Of a stretch of DNA of 21,927 nt, positions 1 through 7,164 are shown one piece after another. The first letter of the stretch is position 1. Each line of letters begins with the position of its first letter. The DNA is from an uncultured Sutterella sp. (GTDB taxonomy: Bacteria > Pseudomonadota > Gammaproteobacteria > Burkholderiales > Burkholderiaceae_F), in contig CALESB010000064.1 of assembly GCA_937906995.1 (NCBI GenBank), forward strand, positions 1 through 21,927. The letters run 5' to 3'. The notes under the pieces were generated by a model that did not search any database, was not told where the DNA came from, and saw nothing but the letters and a program-made list of their open reading frames with translations. Made by a program: the position numbers and the translations under genes.

Positions 1-194
1 ATGTTTGGGGCTCTATCATCTGCTCTTTGATGGTGGTTGGTGCTCACATTCCGCTTGCCTTGCTCTCTTGGGAACACTTCAAGGGTATCTGGGGCTTGGG
101 CGAAGGCACAATCTCTTACGAGGCTGCTGAACATCACTCTCCCAAGTGGTTGGCTAAAGATGTTGTTAGAACCAACATTGAAAAGCGTTTCTGA
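1..194 (+). CDS. C-terminal fragment of an unrecognised membrane protein
   Basis: An open frame enters from the left edge and stops with TGA at 192-194, leaving about 63 residues. The visible part has one hydrophobic stretch (about residues 4-22, including IICSLMVVGAHIPLALLSW), then a hydrophilic tail with EAAEHHSPKW and ending NIEKRF. This fits the last membrane helix and cytoplasmic end of a polytopic inner-membrane protein such as a transporter. I cannot assign a family. The stop is followed by a strong terminator, so it is the last gene of its transcript and not part of the tsaB operon. The ATG at position 1 is in another frame that stops quickly, so the real start lies outside the window. 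Confidence 0.6.
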   Translation, partial: VWGSIICSLMVVGAHIPLALLSWEHFKGIWGLGEGTISYEAAEHHSPKWLAKDVVRTNIEKRF

Positions 195-227
195 TATGCA
201 CTAAAGTTTCGCTTTAATAGCCTTTAA

Positions 228-271
228 GCAACAAACCCACTAATTATCGTTAGTGGGTTTGTTGCATTTTT
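228..271 (+). terminator. Rho-independent terminator after the left-edge gene
   Basis: A perfect 16-bp inverted repeat (228-243 with 250-265, GCAACAAACCCACTAA and its complement) encloses a 6-nt loop and is followed by ATTTTT. It ends the left-edge gene and isolates it from tsaB. Confidence 0.9.
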
Positions 272-359
272 GAGCTAAAGCGTGACAAACACCTCAAGCA
301 ATAACGAGGAGTCGGCATGCATGTTATTATTTCAAACATTGTTTTAAGTGAAACTCATC

Positions 360-1046
360 ATGTCCAAATATCTAGCATTTGACACATCTACAGAATTTTG
401 TTCTGTCGCATTGTCCATTAACGATACTGTCACCCAAAAGCTTGAACGGTTAGGCAATAGCCATTCTGACTGTGTTTTACCTTGGATTGATGAAATTGCC
501 AAGGGCAATGGGGTGGCTTTAAAGGAAATCGATGGATTGCTTTTTGGTGCTGGTCCTGGTTCGTTTACTGGATTACGCATTGCCTGTGGCATTGCCCAAG
601 GCTTAGCTTATGGCTTGGATAAGCCCTTAATCGGTGTGTCTACACTTAAAAGTATTGCCTATCACTATCGATATGAGGCATCTAAAATCGCAGTACTTAA
701 TGATGCTCGAATGAATGAGTGTTATGGTGCGATTTACGAAGTTGTCGATGGGGCTTTAAATGAGGTACAAGGCGAACAGTTGATTAAACCCGAAAACGTA
801 GCCCAGTGGTTAAATATGCATGGTGTTCAATTGGCAATTGGTACAGCGATTGGTGTTTATGACATGAATTTAACAATCCCTGTTAAATTCCAGGCACCCG
901 AGGCCCAGTTTATGATTGAGTGGGCTATCGGACAGAAAGACTCTTTAGCAAAGCAGTGGCAAGCAGCCGAGTTTGCGGCTCCTTTGTATGTCAGAGATCG
1001 TGTCGCCTTAACTATTAAAGAGCGTGAAGCAGGACAAAAATTGTGA
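360..1046 (+). CDS. tsaB: tRNA t6A threonylcarbamoyltransferase complex subunit TsaB
   Basis: TsaB is the dimerising partner of TsaD in the TsaB-TsaD-TsaE complex, which transfers threonylcarbamoyl to A37 of ANN-decoding tRNAs in the cytoplasm. The protein is 228 residues, close to the family's usual length. The ASKHA-type fold is recognisable from the N-terminal strand YLAFDTSTEFCSVAL and the hallmark GAGPGSFTGLRIACGIAQGLA, followed by PLIGVSTL. I chose ATG at 360 (MSKYLAFDTS) because family members begin just before the LAFDTS strand. A GTG at 348 would add four residues, and neither start has a clear Shine-Dalgarno. It is the first gene of a tsaB-rimI-udg operon, and its TGA overlaps the rimI ATG by one base. 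The function is essential in many bacteria. Confidence 0.95.
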   Translation: MSKYLAFDTSTEFCSVALSINDTVTQKLERLGNSHSDCVLPWIDEIAKGNGVALKEIDGLLFGAGPGSFTGLRIACGIAQGLAYGLDKPLIGVSTLKSIAYHYRYEASKIAVLNDARMNECYGAIYEVVDGALNEVQGEQLIKPENVAQWLNMHGVQLAIGTAIGVYDMNLTIPVKFQAPEAQFMIEWAIGQKDSLAKQWQAAEFAAPLYVRDRVALTIKEREAGQKL

Positions 1047-1498
1047 TGATTGAAATCGTTCCAGCTCGTAAGGAAGATTTGCCAGAAATTGCTGCCATTG
1101 ATCGTGCAGCTTTTGAATTTGCCTGGACGTTAGGCGAGTTCGAGGGCTCTTTTGATGCAGGACACCAGTTTATAGTACTTAAGTCAGACGGAAAACTGTG
1201 TGCATTTCTTGTGTACATGCAGGTTTTTGAGCAAGTAGAAATATTAACAATTGCAGTACATCCTGCCTATCAACGGCAAGGACTTGGACAGATGCTTATT
1301 GAGCAAATGCATGCTCAAGCATTGCAAACGGGCGGTGAAAATGTGTTTTTAGAGGTTCGCGTTAGTAATGCTTCAGCGCAAGGCCTCTATAAAAAGATGG
1401 GATATCGGGAAATTTCTCGACGCAAAGGCTACTATCCTACTAAAGACGGTCGAGAAGATGCGATTGTCATGCAATGTGAACTATTAAAGAAAGAGTAA
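1046..1498 (+). CDS. rimI: Ribosomal protein S18-alanine N-acetyltransferase RimI
   Basis: A GNAT-fold acetyltransferase of 150 residues expected to acetylate the N-terminal alanine of ribosomal protein S18. The acetyl-CoA binding motif A is visible as VHPAYQRQGLGQMLIEQM (RQGLG matches Q/RxxGxG/A), with the preceding strand EILTIAV. The C-terminal motif EVRVSNASAQGLYKKMGY is typical of RimI. The ATG at 1046 overlaps the tsaB stop in a TGATG junction, so the two are translationally coupled. A GTG at 1043 is in frame and would add one residue. AGGAC at 1031-1035 could serve either start. The pairing tsaB-rimI is common in proteobacteria and other bacteria. Confidence 0.93.
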   Translation: MIEIVPARKEDLPEIAAIDRAAFEFAWTLGEFEGSFDAGHQFIVLKSDGKLCAFLVYMQVFEQVEILTIAVHPAYQRQGLGQMLIEQMHAQALQTGGENVFLEVRVSNASAQGLYKKMGYREISRRKGYYPTKDGREDAIVMQCELLKKE

Positions 1499-1505
1499 TT
1501 GAGAA

Positions 1506-2531
1506 ATGGACGCGCAATCAGCACGCATTTGGATGGCTATGGATATTGGTCCTTTATGGATCGGTCGTGACGAAGAAGATCCTTTGTCACCAGAGGCAAT
1601 CATGCGTGACGAGGTGGTGTCAAAGGGTGCCTCATTGGAGACACCGCAAGCAATAAGCGCCAATGAGGGTCCTGCGGAAGTTACGAAGGGGAGCATTGAA
1701 AGTGCCGTTGTCGCAGCACAGCCGCAGTCAGCTACTTTTGCTGTTTCTTCTAAAGCGACGCTTGACATGGCAAAGGATGAGCCTAAACAACTCAAAGCTT
1801 TGTCTGAAAATGTTGTTGACATCAAACAATCGGTTTCAGTCAAACGCCTTGATAGCCCAGGAACACATCGTAAAGAAATCCATTCGTTGACTCCGCTTGG
1901 TCTACCCAAGGATACACCGGGTGAGGTTACACAAAAACCTGTTAGCAATGAAATGATTGCTCAAGCAGATTGGGCACAGTTGCGAGATTTTGTCGCTCAG
2001 TGTCAAGCGTGTCAGTCAATGTGCTCATCACGTTTAACAACGGTATTCGGCGTCATGGAACCCACTGCTAAGATGGTAATTGTGGGAGAAGCGCCTGGCA
2101 GAGACGAAGATATTCAAGGGTTGCCATTCGTCGGCAAGAGTGGGGAGCTTTTAGAGAATATTCTTATGGCTCTTGGTCTACAACGTGGTAAAGATGTTGC
2201 CATTGTTAATGTGTTGAAATGCCGTCCGCCTAAAAATAGAGATCCGCATCCTGCAGAAATCGCTATGTGTCGGCCTTATCTTGAAAGACAATTGGCTCTT
2301 CTGAGTCCTAAAGTCGTGATTCTTTCCGGAAGAATTGCAGCGCAAGCGCTTCTTGGAACTGATAAAACGATGAAGCAATTGCGACAAAACTTACATTCCT
2401 TGGTGATAAATGGTCAGAATGTCCCGACGATAGTAACTTATCATCCCTCGTATTTATTGCGCTCGCCATCTGACAAACTTCAAGCGTGGAGAGACTTTAT
2501 GACAGCAAAACATGCCTTATTAGGACTTTAA
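1506..2531 (+). CDS. Family-4 (iron-sulfur) uracil-DNA glycosylase
   Basis: Expected to remove uracil from DNA to start base excision repair. The catalytic domain occupies roughly residues 155-341. It contains the family-4 motif GEAPGRDEDIQGLPFVGKSG (E195 in GEAPG), VNVLKCRPPKNRDPHPAE, and the YHPSYLLRS leucine-loop motif. Four cysteines fit the 4Fe-4S pattern: C166-x2-C169, then C239-x15-C255. Residues 1-20 (IWMAMDIGPLWIGRD) resemble the short conserved N-terminal segment of betaproteobacterial members. Residues about 25-150 are a low-complexity, probably disordered linker of variable sequence, which makes the protein longer than the roughly 200-residue catalytic core. It lies 7 bp after rimI in the same operon. 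Its last 12 bp overlap the 3' end of the convergent histidine kinase gene. Confidence 0.92.
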   Translation: MDAQSARIWMAMDIGPLWIGRDEEDPLSPEAIMRDEVVSKGASLETPQAISANEGPAEVTKGSIESAVVAAQPQSATFAVSSKATLDMAKDEPKQLKALSENVVDIKQSVSVKRLDSPGTHRKEIHSLTPLGLPKDTPGEVTQKPVSNEMIAQADWAQLRDFVAQCQACQSMCSSRLTTVFGVMEPTAKMVIVGEAPGRDEDIQGLPFVGKSGELLENILMALGLQRGKDVAIVNVLKCRPPKNRDPHPAEIAMCRPYLERQLALLSPKVVILSGRIAAQALLGTDKTMKQLRQNLHSLVINGQNVPTIVTYHPSYLLRSPSDKLQAWRDFMTAKHALLGL

Positions 2532-3806
2532 GTCCATAGGTTCTTGTTTTTGTTTGTTTGTGAGAGTCAACTTAAATTTCGTCCCACTTGGGCAGTCAAC
2601 AAGTGTCAAGGACCAACCGCTGCGTTGACAAATTCGTGATGCAATTGAGAGGCCCATACCGTTACCTGAGCCAAGGTCTGTGGCTCGAGTAAATGGAGAA
2701 AAAATGAGTTCCCTATCCTTATTAGCAATTCCAGGGCCCGTATCACAAATTTCGAATCCATCCGAAAGTTCTGTAACTCTTATATGGCCTTTTGTGGTGT
2801 AGCTCACAGCATTTTTAATCAGGTTATTTAGAACAGCTCCCAACAGAATGGGAGAGTAGTGACCATAACAGATTTGTCGCACTTTACTAATGAGTTCAAG
2901 TTTTTTGGCATTAGCGATTGGTTCCCAAATTTCAATGACTTCTCTCATTACTTCACCTGCGCGATCGTGATGAGCTGTATGAACAAAAGATTCATCGCGA
3001 GCTAACTGTAAAAAAACAGTAATCAATTCATCCATTCTTGAGCATGCTTGCTCAATTTGTTGAAAGTATTTCAATTTGGCATTCTGAGAATCAGCAAGCT
3101 GCGCAAGCTCAGCGCTGGTTTGAATAACTGTTAAAGGAGTACGTAACTCGTGACTAATGTCTGCAGTAAATAGTCTTTCACGCTCAATGGCAGAGTGGAA
3201 ACGCTCAAGAGCGCGATCGCAGGTTTGAGCTAGCTCTCCGATTTCATCATTAGAAATCTCACCTTTCAATGGTTCGTATTTTGCAGCAGAGGCTACTTTT
3301 TTTACTTCTGATGATAATGTTTTAATTGGTGTCATGATGCGCTTTTGTGTCCACCAAACCCCTAAACCTAAGCTCAGAAGAAGAATTAAAAATGAACTGC
3401 CAATAATGAATGCTTTTAGGAGTTGTTCACTTTGCTCAAAGTCATACTGATCTCGAACTAAGACATACGTTAAATCACCAGTGGTTAATTTATAAACAAA
3501 GTAGGAATCGTCCTTTGTCACAATTTCTTTAAATCCCTCAGGGATGTTTTGCAAGGTAGGGGGAATGTTAGGAAGACCCAAGGATTGACCGTAAAGATGG
3601 ATGGAGGGAGGTAACAGAATATCTTCGCCAGACTCAAAGTCTTGAATCAATAGTGTTAATTCATCATGGAGCATATCGCTCACAAGACTTTTTTCCATCC
3701 ACTCTGTTGATTCGTGCATAGCAACAGAAAATAAACTGATGATGGCTAGTGTTTGCAACATCCAGCCAGTTAATAACTTTTTCCCGAGGCCCCAAGGTTT
3801 ACTCAT
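2520..3806 (-). CDS. Two-component sensor histidine kinase (PmrB/ColS/QseC-like)
   Basis: An inner-membrane kinase of 428 residues, presumed to phosphorylate the regulator encoded just upstream. The order is TM1 (about 12-30), a periplasmic loop of about 100 residues, TM2 (133-152), HAMP (about 153-205), the dimerisation domain with phospho-acceptor H219 in FTADISHELRTPL, then an ATPase domain with N-box N328/N332, DTGPGI (355-360) and GNGMGLSI (381-388). All catalytic boxes look intact. The loop carries ExxE motifs at 32-35, 58-61 and 124-127, as found in metal-responsive PmrB and ColS sensors. I chose ATG at 3806 over an upstream GTG at 3812 because a perfect AGGAGGT (complement of 3811-3817) overlaps that GTG and sits 5 nt before the ATG. 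The start overlaps the regulator's stop by 8 bp, implying coupling. The exact ligand is unknown. Confidence 0.93.
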   Translation of the reverse strand: MSKPWGLGKKLLTGWMLQTLAIISLFSVAMHESTEWMEKSLVSDMLHDELTLLIQDFESGEDILLPPSIHLYGQSLGLPNIPPTLQNIPEGFKEIVTKDDSYFVYKLTTGDLTYVLVRDQYDFEQSEQLLKAFIIGSSFLILLLSLGLGVWWTQKRIMTPIKTLSSEVKKVASAAKYEPLKGEISNDEIGELAQTCDRALERFHSAIERERLFTADISHELRTPLTVIQTSAELAQLADSQNAKLKYFQQIEQACSRMDELITVFLQLARDESFVHTAHHDRAGEVMREVIEIWEPIANAKKLELISKVRQICYGHYSPILLGAVLNNLIKNAVSYTTKGHIRVTELSDGFEICDTGPGIANKDRELIFSPFTRATDLGSGNGMGLSIASRICQRSGWSLTLVDCPSGTKFKLTLTNKQKQEPMDLKS

Positions 3807-4479
3807 GATCACCTCCTAATGACCAGCCTAAACCGGGGTGAGTGTTAATCAATGGAGAGTTAAATGATCTATCTATAGCTTTGCGAAGCAAATACATATT
3901 CGCTCTTAAACTATCTGAGTCAGGAGGCATCCCGTTCCAAACAACATTTTCAAGTCGGGCTCTACTAACGACACCTGGGCTAGCGATCATAAGTTCTTTC
4001 AAAATTGCTAAACACGTTGGATTTAAATGAATGGTTTGATCACTGCGTTTGACTTCTAATGTTTGAAGATTGAACTGTAAGTCTCCTACTGTTAATGAGT
4101 GTTCTTCTTGACCGTAGCTACGTCGAAGTAGAGCTTGAACTCGAGCAACGAGCTCTTTAAGTGCAAAAGGTTTAATTAGATAGTCATCAGCACCACAATC
4201 AAATCCTCTGACTCGGTCGTCGATGCTATCTCTTGCTGTCAACATCAAGATGGGAATAGGGTTGCCGTGTTGACGTAAAGTTTGACAAATGCTCAAGCCG
4301 TCGATGACTGGTAACCCAATGTCCAAAATGCATAAGTTGAAGCTACCTCTTTTCAGTCTCTCTAGTGCATCCGCTCCATTGACAGCCGTTTCCACACTAA
4401 ATCCTTTGAGGATCAAAAAGTCACGAACATTAGAGAGAATTTCTTGATTATCTTCAACAACAAGAACGGTATAAGGCAC
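3799..4479 (-). CDS. OmpR/PhoB-family response regulator
   Basis: A DNA-binding regulator of 226 residues. The receiver domain (1 to about 118) has the acidic pair E9/D10, phospho-acceptor D53 in CILDIGLP, T81 in LMLTARD and K103 in YLIKPFAL, all in canonical positions. The C-terminal winged-helix domain (about 128-226) ends with LLRKAIDRSF and a recognisable wing (NTHPGLGWSL), typical of PmrA/QseB/ColR-like regulators. The start is GTG at 4479, preceded by AAAAGGG about 7 nt upstream on the minus strand. The gene is first in a two-gene operon with the kinase. It is divergent from the PAP2-EptA fusion, sharing a 203-bp intergenic region with an 11-bp-phased repeat, so the fusion is the likely target. 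Placement in the PmrA/ColR group is inference from sequence and context. Confidence 0.94.
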   Translation of the reverse strand: MPYTVLVVEDNQEILSNVRDFLILKGFSVETAVNGADALERLKRGSFNLCILDIGLPVIDGLSICQTLRQHGNPIPILMLTARDSIDDRVRGFDCGADDYLIKPFALKELVARVQALLRRSYGQEEHSLTVGDLQFNLQTLEVKRSDQTIHLNPTCLAILKELMIASPGVVSRARLENVVWNGMPPDSDSLRANMYLLRKAIDRSFNSPLINTHPGLGWSLGGDHE

Positions 4480-4561
4480 GATAACACCCTTTTGAAGCGT
4501 GCAATGGAGGAGCTCAGTGTGCCTTTTTATTGCTATAGAAGCAAACTGCAGGTTGCAAAAC

Positions 4562-4618
4562 TTGTGACCCTTTGTGAGTTATCAAGGACTTTGACAAGAA
4601 TTTGACACAGTCTTGACG
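4562..4618. promoter_or_regulatory. Phased direct repeats, candidate response-regulator binding region
   Basis: Three TTGAC copies start at 4591, 4602 and 4613, exactly 11 bp apart. The first two are the 7-mer TTTGACA and the third is CTTGACG. Just upstream, TTGTGA occurs at 4562 and 4572, 10 bp apart. OmpR-family dimers usually bind tandem direct repeats with 10-11 bp phasing near the -35 region. The array lies between the divergent regulator and the PAP2-EptA gene, 65 bp before the latter's start. TTGACA also matches a -35 box, but I could not find a convincing -10 at standard spacing. That absence is common at activator-dependent promoters. Confidence 0.5.
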
Positions 4619-4682
4619 CCAATTTATCAGCACTTACGCAATAGTTTAAATGACTCATATTATTTAAATTAAGGTACATGTC

Positions 4683-6998
4683 ATGAACCCCTCTGTTCGT
4701 CCCTATTCTTTTGCACTATGGTTTTTACTGCCAATTTGGCTTCTTATTGTTCTGATTCAATTTCCTCCCCACAGTGTGGACCTGAGTATCAGTCAATTAT
4801 TTTTTACGGATGGTACTTGGCCCTGGAAATCAAATTATTTCTTTGAAAATGTCTTGCATAAAGATATAAAGTGGGTTTCAGTTTTTGCTTTGTTGGCTTA
4901 TGTTTTTTGGAATCTTCGATATGTGCAAAGGTCGCTCAACGATGATCATCATCTTAATCGTAAGCGCCTTTGGTATGTGCTCTCTGCTGTGATCTTATCC
5001 TTAGGAATGGTTTGGTTACTAAAACAAACAACAGGAGTGAGTTGTCCTTGGTCAGTTGTGCAATTCGGAGGAAAGATGCCACAACTGGATCCAAGCATTT
5101 CTATAACGTTTCAACCGGGAAAGTGCTGGCCAGGTGGGCATGCGGGAACAGGTTTTTGTTTATTTGCACTTTACTTTGTATTTCGAGATCAATATCCAAA
5201 GCTAGCTCGTGTTACTTTGCTTTTAGTCATTACATTTGGCTTGTTATGCTCAATTACTCGAGTTATGCAAGGGGCACATTTTGTGTCGCACAATCTTGTG
5301 ACGTTCTTACTAGATTGGCTAGTGAGTGCTTCACTTTATATTTTATTTTTTGATTGCTCTGGTATCAGAACGCGTCTATCACAGATGCTCAATTTCTCTC
5401 TTGTCAAACGCAACATGATGACAGCCTTGTTGTGGACTCTCATTTACAGTGCCCCGTTTTGGACTAGCTTAGTAAAGGGGGCAGGAAACGATTCTTCGAT
5501 GATCAGTTCAACCCTTTATATGGTTAGTGTGCTGATTGTCAGTTTCTTCTTTATTAGTTTGTCGGTGCTGGAGTTGATCTCACTCTTGCCTATAAACATT
5601 CAGAGATTTGTCTTAGGTCTCTTGACAGTTTGTGGGAGTTTGTCATTTGTCTGTTATGAGTTGTATGGCACCATAATGACGCCAGATATGATTCGTAATT
5701 TTTTAGAAACGAATTCAGCAGAGGCTTCGCAGTATTTCTCATGGTCAAGTCTTGGTTTAAGTTGCCTTATGATGGCCCCAGGTTGTTTTTTGTTTATGAA
5801 CCAGTCGAATGAGCAAAAACGATGGGCTAACCATTTTCAGAAAGTGGCAGCATTTGCCGCTTCAATATTGCTCGGTGCATTACTGTTATTGGGACAACTT
5901 CAGCCATTTTCAGCAACCATGCGAAATGACAAAACTCTAAGATATTTGATCGCTCCATTTAATGTTGTCTATTCAACAGGCTCAACTCTATTAAGAGATC
6001 AAAGTACAGACCGACAACATAAAAAACAGATTGTAGATGCAAATCCTAAAGCAACTATTGAACCGAGCCGTCCAACAGTTTTTGTTTTAGTTATTGGTGA
6101 AACTGCGCGTTCAGATAATTGGCAGCTAGCGGGTTATGGTCGTAATACAACCCCTCTTTTAGCTAAGGACGGTGTGATTAGTTTTCCTAAAGTTCAAGCA
6201 TGTGGAACAAGTACTGATGTTTCGCTGCCGTGTATGTTAAGCCGGATAGGACGCCGAGATTATGATCGCAATAGGATTTTGTCTGAGGAGTCGTTGCCTT
6301 CATTGTTAAAACGTGCTGGATTTGAAGTTACTTGGGTTGATAATCAATCTGGAAGTAAGGGAACAAGCAGTGGAGTAAAAACAGTCTATTTGAAGGATCA
6401 AGTTATAGATAGTATCAATGAACAATGCATGGACTATTTGTTTGTTAAAGATTTAAAACAACGTTTAAGCGCTGCATCGAACCATCGTCCTCAGGTTTTG
6501 ATTTACCACATGATGGGGTCTCATGGACCGGCCTATAACGTGCGTTCTGAAAGTCAAGATAAAGTATTTGGTCCCGTATGCACAGACTCTAGTTTCAGGA
6601 CATGTAGCCCGGCTTCTATTGTGAATGCATACGATTCAAGCATCCACTATACGGACCGCGTTCTTAACGGTTTGCTCAGTGTGCTCAAAAGCAATAAAAA
6701 CATTGATGGAGGATTGATTTACATCTCAGATCATGGAGAAAGTTTAGGTGAAGCGGGCCTTTATTTGCACGGAGCTCCTTATTATTTTGCTCCCGAAGGC
6801 CAAAAAGTTGTCCCGATGGTGATGTGGTTTTCAGAAAACTTTCTCAAGGATTATTCGGTCTCAGAAACCAACCTGATGAAAGCAACAAAGAAAACTAACA
6901 TTATGCATGACCACCTTTACCATACAGTGCTTGGGCTTTTGAAGGTAAAGTCGACAACGTACGATCGTCAGTGGGATTTGTCGGCAAAGGCAAACTAA
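4683..6998 (+). CDS. PAP2 phosphatase - EptA/MCR-like phosphoethanolamine transferase fusion
   Basis: A single 771-residue inner-membrane protein joining two lipid-modifying enzymes. Residues 1 to about 225 form a PAP2-type phosphatase with several membrane helices: K114...C121-P122, WPGGHAGTG with H153, and R193-x5-H199 (RVMQGAHFVSH). Residues about 240-771 form a full EptA-type transferase. They have five predicted helices, the periplasmic segment N339/T343/E347 that matches the phosphatidylethanolamine-contacting residues of MCR-1, and a sulfatase-fold domain with zinc ligand E473 (GETAR), catalytic T511 (CGTST), H609/H614, D683-H684 and H696. C507/C517 match the first disulfide. Spacings equal those in MCR-1. 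Expected role (inference): remove a phosphate from lipid A and add phosphoethanolamine, raising resistance to cationic peptides. The start ATG has AAGG 8 nt upstream. The gene is divergent from the two-component system and probably controlled by it. Confidence 0.93.
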   Translation: MNPSVRPYSFALWFLLPIWLLIVLIQFPPHSVDLSISQLFFTDGTWPWKSNYFFENVLHKDIKWVSVFALLAYVFWNLRYVQRSLNDDHHLNRKRLWYVLSAVILSLGMVWLLKQTTGVSCPWSVVQFGGKMPQLDPSISITFQPGKCWPGGHAGTGFCLFALYFVFRDQYPKLARVTLLLVITFGLLCSITRVMQGAHFVSHNLVTFLLDWLVSASLYILFFDCSGIRTRLSQMLNFSLVKRNMMTALLWTLIYSAPFWTSLVKGAGNDSSMISSTLYMVSVLIVSFFFISLSVLELISLLPINIQRFVLGLLTVCGSLSFVCYELYGTIMTPDMIRNFLETNSAEASQYFSWSSLGLSCLMMAPGCFLFMNQSNEQKRWANHFQKVAAFAASILLGALLLLGQLQPFSATMRNDKTLRYLIAPFNVVYSTGSTLLRDQSTDRQHKKQIVDANPKATIEPSRPTVFVLVIGETARSDNWQLAGYGRNTTPLLAKDGVISFPKVQACGTSTDVSLPCMLSRIGRRDYDRNRILSEESLPSLLKRAGFEVTWVDNQSGSKGTSSGVKTVYLKDQVIDSINEQCMDYLFVKDLKQRLSAASNHRPQVLIYHMMGSHGPAYNVRSESQDKVFGPVCTDSSFRTCSPASIVNAYDSSIHYTDRVLNGLLSVLKSNKNIDGGLIYISDHGESLGEAGLYLHGAPYYFAPEGQKVVPMVMWFSENFLKDYSVSETNLMKATKKTNIMHDHLYHTVLGLLKVKSTTYDRQWDLSAKAN

Positions 6999-7103
6999 AA
7001 GCCTTTGATATTAAACTTCGGTTTTATAGGTTAAACATTTATAGATTCTGATAGTTAATGGAGGATCTCAAGCTCCAAAAAGTAACCTCTTAGGTTTATT
7101 GCA

Positions 7104-7146
7104 AAAAAATACCCAGTAAGTTGGAAAAACCTGCTGGGTATTTTTT
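7104..7146. terminator. Bidirectional terminator between convergent genes
   Basis: AAAAAATACCCAG (7104-7116) pairs with CTGGGTATTTTTT (7134-7146). The A-tract and T-tract make it work in both directions, ending the PAP2-EptA gene (plus) and the LplT-like gene (minus), which converge here. Confidence 0.85.
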
Positions 7147-7164
7147 GACTCTAACGTCGAGACG

